Assembly: GCA_036244855.1 (NCBI GenBank)
Contig: BQKZ01001318.1
Coordinates: forward strand, 65,283 to 80,316
From: Temnopleurus reevesii
Lineage: Eukaryota > Echinodermata > Echinoidea > Temnopleuroida > Temnopleuridae
Length of the DNA: 15,034 bases
Direction of reading: 5' to 3'
Of the stretch, positions 8,952 to 15,034 are shown one piece after another. The translations under genes and the position numbers were made by a program. Within the stretch, counting starts at the first letter, position 1. Each line of letters opens with the position of its first letter. The notes beneath the pieces were generated by a model, which searched no databases, had not been told where the DNA came from, and saw nothing but the letters and a program-made list of their open reading frames with translations.

Positions 8952-9771
8952 GTAAAACAATCTCATATGAATATTACCAATAGATGTAGAGAGTATCAGC
9001 TTAAAGGACTAGAGCTTCCCCTATTAGCTTCTCTGATGAAAAAAAGTGGTCTGCAGTTCAACTGAGGGGAACCTTCTATGTTGTTCCTTCAAAAAGCACA
9101 AAGTGCTTTATAAGAGATAGCATTAGCAGCTCCTCTCAATGACCCTGCATTTGAAATGCATACTACTTTTCTACCAAAGCCCTCGTGTGAAATCCTTTCT
9201 GTCTCCGTTAATAAACCAATCCTGGATTCCTCAATAACTACTTTCTCAAAGAACATATCAAGTTCTCTTTGTAAATTATGGCTTTCTCCTATAGATATTA
9301 AAAAAATGGCTTCCTATACAGGAGGATGTAAATTTGAATTGCTTTATCATTCATGATGTCTCTACAGTATCACTTGCATTTTGCATATTTGTTTAGAATA
9401 TGACAAATCAATTGGTGCACCACAAAATTGATTAATATCATCCCTTTTGCATTGTTTTCATGATGTCAACCTGTCCAAAATTGTGCTTTATAGATACATG
9501 TATGTTAATACATGTATATGGGGTAAGCATGTATTATATCATACTGTATGTTATATAAATTAAAATGGAATTAAATCAGCAAATAAAGATATCTCTCTAT
9601 CTTGTCCACCTTCTTTTCTATCAAGGTAAGATCTGATTATAAATAGGACCAAAAAAAAGATCAGTGAATTTAGCAGGGCTTGCTCATTATGCTATCTGTT
9701 GTAAGTGAGGCCATTTCTTTGTAAAGCAGGCTGTATAAATTCCCACAAATGGGATCTTTTATCATTAACAG
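8952..9771 (+). other. FKBP15: Intron 4 (phase 2)
   Basis: The intron runs from GTAAAA to TTTTATCATTAACAG, 820 nt, AT-rich. It contains a small palindrome around AAAGCACAAAGTGCTTT (9094-9110) and two copies of ATACATGTAT near 9495-9520. No exon was seen. Confidence 0.7.
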
Positions 9772-9774
9772 TAG
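9772..9774 (+). promoter_or_regulatory. FKBP15: Tandem NAGNAG splice acceptor
   Basis: The acceptor reads AACAGTAG, so splicing after CAG (9771) or after TAG (9774) is possible. Both keep the phase-2 frame and differ by a single Ser. CAG is usually the stronger site. Confidence 0.6.
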
Positions 9775-9901
9775 TGGAATCTTTGGTGATGATGACGATG
9801 ATGATGGTCTCTTCTCCATCCCTGTCTCCTCCACCAAGAAGGTTACTAAGAAGAAGCCCACCCCAGCAAAAACTACAATAAAGACAACAGAGGATGATGA
9901 T
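9772..9901 (+). CDS. FKBP15: FKBP15 exon, Ile-Phe-Gly-Asp6-Gly-Leu-Phe motif and Lys-rich linker
   Basis: In phase 2 after TTAACAG, the frame reads Ser-Ser-Gly-Ile-Phe-Gly, six Asp, Gly-Leu-Phe-Ser. A Ser/Thr/Lys/Pro linker follows (Lys-Lys-Val-Thr-Lys-Lys-Lys-Pro), and the exon ends Thr-Glu-Asp-Asp-Asp at GAT|GTAAGT in phase 0. The aromatic-acidic-Leu-Phe pattern resembles the LFa motifs with which FAM21 tails bind retromer. Vertebrate FKBP15 has, as I recall, a similar acidic Leu-Phe patch followed by a basic linker at this place. The acceptor is a tandem AG (CAGTAG). The donor GTAAGT is near consensus and is followed at once by the long GAT-type repeat. Confidence 0.8.
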
Positions 9902-10290
9902 GTAAGTTGCAAGAATGATGAAGATGGAGATGATTATGGTGGTGGTGGTGGTGATGATGATGATGGTGACGATAATGATGATGATGATGATGATGGTGAT
10001 AATGATGATGATGATGATGATGATGATGATGGTGGTGGGGGTGGTGGTGGGGGTGGTGATGATGGTGGTGATGGTGTTGGTGATAACGATAATTATAATT
10101 ATGATGATGATGATGATGATTATGATGATGATGGTGATGATGATAATTATGATGGTGGTGGTGGTGGTGATGGTGGTGATGGTGTTGGTGATGACGATAA
10201 TTATGATTATGATGATGATGATAATGATAATGATGATGATGATGCTGATGATGATGATGATGATGATGATGATGGTGATGGTGGTGATGA

Positions 10291-10380
10291 TATAAATGAT
10301 GTTGAAGATGATGATGGGGATGGTGATAACAATGATCATGGTAGTGAGGCTGATGATGATAATGATGAAGATGATTATGA
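10291..10380 (+). repeat. Higher-order repeat inside the GAT tract, copy 1
   Basis: A stretch beginning TATAAATGATGTTGAAGATG and including GATAACAATGATCATGGTAG recurs at 10528, an offset of 237 bases, with only a few substitutions. It marks a segmental duplication within the microsatellite. Confidence 0.85.
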
Positions 10381-10527
10381 CGATAATTATAATTATGATG
10401 ATAATGGTGGTTGTGGTGGTGGTGGTGGTGGTGATGGTGGTGGTGGTGTTTGTGGTGATGATAATGATGATGATGATGAGGAGGAGGATGATGATGATGA
10501 TAAGGATGATGATGATGGTGGTGGTGA

Positions 10528-10617
10528 TATAAATGATGTTGAAGATGACGATGGGGATGGTGATAACAATGATCATGGTAGTGGGGCTGATGATGATAAT
10601 GATGAAGATGATTATGA
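10528..10617 (+). repeat. Higher-order repeat inside the GAT tract, copy 2
   Basis: This is the second copy of the roughly 90-base segment at 10291. Visible differences are GAC for GAT near the start and GGGGCT for GAGGCT, so the copies are nearly identical. Confidence 0.85.
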
Positions 10618-10686
10618 TCATTATTTTTTATGAGGTGATGGTGGTAATGATGATAATGACGGCAATAATGATGATTTATGTTGATA

Positions 10687-10748
<62 letters not shown>

Positions 10749-10756
10749 AATGTTTG

Positions 10757-10787
<31 letters not shown>

Positions 10788-10901
10788 AATCATTGCAAAG
10801 TCAGAGTTCCTTAGTTTCTATCACTACATGCTGCAATCCTATGTTGCCAATCAGTTTGTACAATCAACACTTATCATCATTTTGTATTTGCTTTCTTACA
10901 G

Positions 10902-10973
10902 CCTTTCAAGCCTGGTCCCCCACCACCTCTCTTTGGTGATGATGATGACGATGATCTCGATTGGATTAGCTGA
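10902..10973 (+). CDS. FKBP15: FKBP15 terminal coding exon with conserved acidic Trp tail
   Basis: After GCTTTCTTACAG the frame (phase 0) reads Pro-Phe-Lys-Pro-Gly, four Pro, Leu-Phe-Gly, six Asp, Leu-Asp-Trp-Ile-Ser, then TGA at 10971. Vertebrate FKBP15, as I recall it, ends in a Pro-rich stretch, Pro-Leu-Phe-Gly, an Asp run, Ile-Asp-Trp-Leu-Gly. This is the strongest evidence for the gene identity. The exon contributes 23 residues. The terminal acidic run with a Trp also looks like the acidic Arp2/3-binding ends of WASP-family proteins; that likeness is inference. Confidence 0.85.
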   Translation, partial: PFKPGPPPPLFGDDDDDDLDWIS

Positions 10974-11075
10974 TCTTAATCCTAATCCACTTAACTTTAC
11001 AGTATTTTTGCAATAGTAGTGCATGGATATATTTTCTTTGTAGGTATCAATAAAAATGAATGAAATGATATTTAC
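10974..11075 (+). other. FKBP15: Probable 3' UTR of FKBP15
   Basis: This is the sequence from the stop to just beyond the first AATAAA. The true end is not fixed by the sequence; later AATAAA sites (for example 11224-11229) could give a longer UTR. Confidence 0.5.
11049..11054 (+). terminator. FKBP15: Candidate polyadenylation signal AATAAA
   Basis: AATAAA lies 75 bases after the stop codon. It is followed 30-50 bases later by a GT-rich stretch (TTTGTTGTGTATTTG near 11086-11100), the expected arrangement for cleavage around 11065-11080. Confidence 0.55.
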
Positions 11076-13197
11076 TGTCAATCAATTTGTTGTGTATTTG
11101 ATGGATTTGGAATTATATTGAGAAGCTTACAGCCAGGCTTATTTTGTGATGGAATTACTTATTTCCATTATTTCACCTACATTCCTGAAATGCAGAAATA
11201 TTGAAGTTCTGTTTGAATTGAGTAATAAACTAACATTCATGCATGCAGATTTTTTTTTCTTACTTTGCCAAGTAACTCAAACATTAGAAGTCAGCCTAAT
11301 GCTTATCAGTTGGCATTAATTTGTATGTATCATTTCCCCATCCCATGGATGTAAACCAATAGATACTGCTGCCTTTATTGTACATTAAAGGAACGTACTC
11401 TATCATTATGTTTGACATTATAAGAATTATATGGTGTGAATTACATAGTACACTCTTCTTGCAGTACATAAGCAGTTTTTCTAATATGACTGCACTATTG
11501 TGCCTTTAGTATCGATACATGAACTTGAAAATCAGTTTTTTTTCTCTTCAAAATACCAAGCCCCATCAACACCACCCTCTTCCCCTCTTTGTCTCTCATA
11601 TTTAAAAAAAATTATATTCTGATCATGGAACGTTATATTTTCAGCTACAATGGTTAGAAATAATCATTTATCCTTTTTGTTTTACTTTATTTCATTTTCT
11701 CTTGAAGAAGGGAATTATTATGTTTTTTACCTAGAATTAATTGAAAATGGAGCCTCAGTAAAATGCCACTATGTCACTTTTATTTCTAACCCTCTATTAT
11801 AAAGAATTTGCATGAGAACAGTTTTGCGTCATACTTTTATGTACTGATTTTTAAAGAAAGTTCATGAGGAGAATTTTTTTCTAGTAGAAAGCAATCAGTA
11901 CTAGAACGTTTGTAAACTCGTTTTGAGTTATGGATTGGAATAATATATAATTAGTTTGAGATTTTTTTTGGATTTCTTTAGGAACTTGATCAAAAATCCA
12001 GTTTTGTATTTTGTCTTATATTTACATATTTAGTTTATGTGTTGAGTTGATTTAGGATCTTTATTAAAAAAAAGTCACCTGATTTTGTGTTTATTGAAAT
12101 TCTGTAAATAGTAAAGAAATCTATATTTTTAAAATATTTCTGTGCATTTTTCTTAATGTATGCACTTGGATTATGATATGTAATCTTGCATGCGTAATCA
12201 GAAAAGTATGTAATTTACTTTCTTAGTTATTCTTTATCCCCCAAAGAATGATGGAAGTTGTAGATTGAGGATAAACACCATCATTTCGTCCATGTTTTTA
12301 CAAGGTGATGATAGCAAAAGAGAGGCATTACATGAAGACAAAAAAATACTGTCATAGCAACAATTCAAAGGGTATCATTTTTAGAAACATGTACGACTAT
12401 GCATTCCATGATACTAGAAAATAAATATGAGAATTAATTTGAAATAAATCAACATTCCTTTTCTTAATTTTTTTAGAAGTATTTTCTATCTTGAGTCAAA
12501 CTAACATTTTAGTATGTTGCAACAATTTTATAAGCAGCCAGAACATCTATATTAGCGATGTTACATTGTTTCTGCAATACATATATGCCTCCAGACTGAA
12601 AATACAAAATTGTTTGGATGTGTAATGAAACCCGAGTTTCGCTTTAAAAATCAAAAGATCATAGGGTTATAGGGATGGATAGGAAAATAAAATGGTTAAA
12701 AGATAGACTTTCTTCTCTGTTTATATACATTATTATTTCATCTAGAATGATGGAAATTATGAAAAATGATCAACTCTGTCATACACAAATTTAGTTCTTT
12801 TTGTTTTTCATGTATGAATATCAAGAAGATATGAACATTGCTCCAAAATGTCAATAAATTGTTTTTTAATGTTTTTATTAGATAATGTGCCTTGTAAGAC
12901 CTAATGATTGGCACTGGCCAATCTTGTGCAAATGAATTTAACCATGGAATTCAATGATATTATTATTATTATTGTCAATGCTACCTTAAAGAGAGAATGT
13001 ATATGTTACTAACAATTTTATGAATGAACTTGTTTCTATGGCTAATATGATCATGAGAAATATTTGCACTATTGTTTTATGAGATATATCGATGAAATAT
13101 GTCAATTTGTACTTCAACAGAGATTTATGAAAGAAATACAATGAATCAAAACTATATTTATTGGTCTTTCTTGTATTCGTTTGTTCAAATGTTTTAG
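11076..13197. other. AT-rich 3' flank without recognisable genes
   Basis: About 2.1 kb of AT-rich sequence with T-runs and A-runs. Open frames are short and carry no motif. It may be partly a longer 3' UTR or intergenic DNA. I see no tRNA, rRNA or transposase sequence on either strand. Confidence 0.55.
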
Positions 13198-13263
13198 GCA
13201 AATTTCAAGAAGTGCGGTTTTGATGAAACTAATGGTTCTGAGAATGATTGTGGTGATGCTGAT

Positions 13264-13369
13264 GTGAGTGATAATGATGATGCGTTAGATGACCTGATGG
13301 CCATGATCATTATGATGATAGGGATAATGATAATGAAGATGGTGATGATGATGATGACAAAGATGATGG

Positions 13370-13415
<46 letters not shown>

Positions 13416-13429
13416 TGTGATGCTTGGTA

Positions 13430-13461
<32 letters not shown>

Positions 13462-13660
13462 AATGGCTGCAGTTGTAGTGGTGATGATTATGATAATGAT
13501 GATGATGATGATGATGGCAGCGCTGATGAATACGAATATGATGATGATGAGGATGAGGATGATGATGATGATGGTGATGATGGTGATGGTCATGATGATG
13601 ACGATGTTGACAAATATGATGATGATGATGTGGTGATGGAGATGATGAACTACTGCAATG
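13264..13660 (+). repeat. Second (GAT)n compound microsatellite
   Basis: About 400 bases are dominated by GAT/ATG units with purer blocks near 13374-13411 and 13431-13461. Both coding-like frames (Met-rich and Asp-rich) and the - strand His/Ile frame are consequences of the repeat. It is the same unit type as the tract in intron 5, about 2.5 kb away. Confidence 0.92.
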
Positions 13661-13671
13661 ATACTATTTAG

Positions 13672-14160
13672 AATGTTGATGTTGATAATGTTTATGATGA
13701 AAGTAAAAGTAATCTAGCCTTTAGTAATTGCAGCTTTACAGGGAACGTCGATTCAGGAATGGAAACTTTCTGGCATTCATTAGACCACATACGTTTCATT
13801 GCAACATTACCTTCTAACCCTAGAACTTAAAAGGTTATTGAACCAAGAATAAGGATAATTAGATAATAGGTTAGTAAATGTCGCAATCTGTCTGAACGTC
13901 TATGTGCTGTAGGCAAATGTCACATTCGATCGGTCATTCTCGATCTCATTGTCGGTATGTTCCTTTGATGTTTACATCTCCCACCCCCAAACCTTTTAAA
14001 AGAAAATCGCAAATCCCGATCCCCCTCCTCATTTATCTCACTTTGGATACGTCGGATACAGAAAAGTAGGAGTTTAACTTGATATTCAGTCATGGTGTTT
14101 TCATTTCGTCTTAGGCTGAAAATCACCAACCCTGTTTGCGTCCCCTTTTTATCTTTAACT
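13672..14160. other. Non-coding stretch
   Basis: No gene, element end or RNA was recognised. The short - strand frame near 13920-14174 has no family features. Confidence 0.45.
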
Positions 14161-14189
14161 CTCATCTTTTCCATCTATATAAAGCCCAT

Positions 14190-14290
14190 TCATCACTTCT
14201 TCTTTTTTTTTTTTTTTTATCTATCTCTCTCTTTCATTTCCCCTTCCTTTCTCTCTATTGTTCATAGTTCTTCTTCCTTCTTTCCTGTAA
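14190..14290 (+). repeat. Pyrimidine-rich tract (T-run and CT repeats)
   Basis: CTTCTTC is followed by a run of T, then CTATCTCTCTCT and CCTTCC units over about 100 bases. It is low complexity. Confidence 0.8.
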
Positions 14291-14369
14291 AATAACGAAA
14301 TCAAACAGTCACTTGTCACAGATGTGGATGTTGGTGGAAGCGGATTCTCCAGATTTTGCATTTGTATCT

Positions 14370-14560
14370 GGGGCCAATTGCACAAAATGGTCTTATAGCT
14401 ATTCTCTTCTTGCTGAGCTGAGACGTCTTAACTTTTTGTGCCACCCTCATAACATAGACCCATCAACGTTTGTGTGTATTTTAAGAGGGTTGCACAATAA
14501 GTTAAGACGTCTTACCAAGAAAAGTATAGCGAAGACCATTTCGTGCAATTGTCATCAGGG
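14370..14560. mobile_element. Fold-back MITE with CAATTGCACAAAATGG ends
   Basis: CAATTGCACAAAATGGTCTT at 14375-14394 pairs with the right end at 14533-14552 (19 of 20 bases). A nested pair lies inside: GAGACGTCTTAACTT near 14420 against AAGTTAAGACGTCTT near 14499. The outer ends are flanked by GGGGCC-like sequence on both sides. There is no transposase. Open frames spanning it, including the Ser/Leu/Cys frame from 14313, are accidental. Confidence 0.82.
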
Positions 14561-14561
14561 G

Positions 14562-14676
14562 CCTGTAACATAAAGCAAGTTTGCAATCAATCGCAAACTT
14601 TTGTACATGATTTCACATAGACTTGCGATTGATATCAGTCGTACGATCGATTGCAAACCTTTATGTTACGGTACCC
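14562..14676. mobile_element. Fold-back MITE with GTAACATAAAG ends
   Basis: GTAACATAAAG followed by a GTTTGCAATC-type sequence at the left pairs with GATTGCAAACCTTTATGTTAC at the right. A second inner pairing of TTGCGATTGAT/ATCAATCGCAA type is also present. The element is about 115 bp and directly abuts the previous one, sharing a GGGGCC junction. Confidence 0.8.
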
Positions 14677-15034
14677 TGGACTGTCTGAGGAATATCACTG
14701 CACTCCTTGGGAGAAATGTCCTGAAGTGGCCGCCGTTCGGGAAGGAAACCTCAGTTTAACGGGTGACTACACACGCTCGGAAAGGGAGGGGGAAGTGACA
14801 ATGCTGACAAACTTAGATGGGCAGTGGTTTTGTACATCCGACGGGCTGTGGAATTAGTGATTTTTGTTTTCCTATTGACATTTGCTTTTACTTTTTGTGG
14901 TTTAAGACCCTAGACGGTGTTTTGGCGAATTTTGCCGATCTCGTCGATTTATCATGAGGGAAAGTGCAAATCCTGAAAATATCGCCAAGATGAAGGGATG
15001 AACACCACTTTCGCTTTCTACCCCCCCCCCCCCC
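14677..15034. other. Window end, no gene recognised, closes in a C-run
   Basis: The open frame 14651-14857 starts inside the MITE and has no family motif. GGTGTTTTGGCGA near 14918 and TCGCCAAGA...GAACACC near 14983-15006 form a loose inverted pair. The last 14 bases are all C, which may be genuine or an assembly or sequencing limit. Confidence 0.4.

Larger units (their letters stand above)
9918..10793 (+). repeat. Long (GAT/GGT)n compound microsatellite
   Basis: About 875 bases are built almost only of GAT, GGT, AAT, GAC and GAA units, with very little C on the + strand. Blocks of (GGT)n and (GAT)n alternate. Near 10689-10748 the repeat is about 20 uninterrupted GAT units, and it resumes at 10758-10787. 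Reading in the GAT frame gives poly-Asp, the next frame gives poly-Met, and the - strand gives poly-Ile or poly-His. None of these frames is a gene. Confidence 0.95.
9902..10901 (+). other. FKBP15: Intron 5 (phase 0), filled with trinucleotide repeat
   Basis: The intron runs from GTAAGT to TTTGCTTTCTTACAG, 1000 nt. Most of it is GAT/GGT repeat; only about the last 100 bases before the acceptor are ordinary sequence with a pyrimidine-rich 3' end. Confidence 0.78.

Noticed and set aside
10684..10800. Pure GAT tracts considered as a CRISPR-like or satellite array
   Set aside because: There is no spacer structure; it is a simple trinucleotide microsatellite.
9692..10814. Long open frames on both strands rich in Asp, Met, Ile or His
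   Set aside because: They are frame readings of one GAT/GGT repeat. Only 9772-9901 (and possibly a retained-intron extension) belongs to a gene.
13264..13671. 135-codon frame mixing Met and Asp runs
   Set aside because: It switches between poly-Met and poly-Asp within the second GAT repeat, with no conserved motif.
14313..14857. Two + strand frames of 86 and 68 codons near the window end
   Set aside because: Both run through the fold-back MITEs, and their sequence is explained by the inverted repeats.

Overview
The window looks like nuclear DNA from a marine invertebrate animal. It is AT-rich, has GT-AG introns of about 0.7-1.3 kb, and carries many short inverted-repeat (MITE-like) elements and large trinucleotide microsatellites. 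I see no prokaryotic gene organisation, no RNA gene and no CRISPR array. An echinoderm or similar deuterostome is plausible, but the sequence does not settle the taxon.

The only gene I can support is on the + strand: the 3' part of a multi-exon gene that I identify as FKBP15 (also called WAFL or FKBP133), an endosomal, actin-linked FKBP-like protein that binds the WASH complex. Six exons are read: 4645-4780, 6073-6738, 7823-8013, 8716-8951, 9772-9901 and 10902-10973. Their intron phases (1, 1, 0, 2, 0) match at every junction. Together they make 1431 nt, or 476 residues plus a stop. The encoded tail runs from the end of the coiled-coil region through poly-Glu and Pro-rich segments to two Asp-run motifs, and ends in a Pro-rich, Leu-Phe-Gly, six-Asp, Leu-Asp-Trp-Ile-Ser terminus. 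This is the layout of the vertebrate FKBP15 C-terminus as I remember it. The FKBP-like and PH/WH1-like N-terminal part and most of the coiled coil are not in the window.

Region by region: 1-4644 is intron or upstream non-coding DNA with a polypurine tract and several MITE-like inverted repeats, one ending 77 bases before the first visible exon. 4645-10973 holds the exons. The second visible intron contains an (ACC)n tract and three decayed tandem copies of the third exon. The last intron is largely a (GAT/GGT)n repeat that stays open in the reading frame of the preceding exon. 10974-13197 is AT-rich 3' UTR and flank with a plausible poly(A) signal at 11049. 13264-13660 is a second (GAT)n repeat. 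14160-14680 holds a pyrimidine tract and two adjacent fold-back elements, and the window ends in a C-run.

The points most worth a second look are the tandemly duplicated and decayed exon, the in-frame intronic Asp-coding repeat, the tandem (CAG/TAG) acceptor, and the resemblance of the two Asp-run motifs to the retromer-binding LFa motifs of FAM21.
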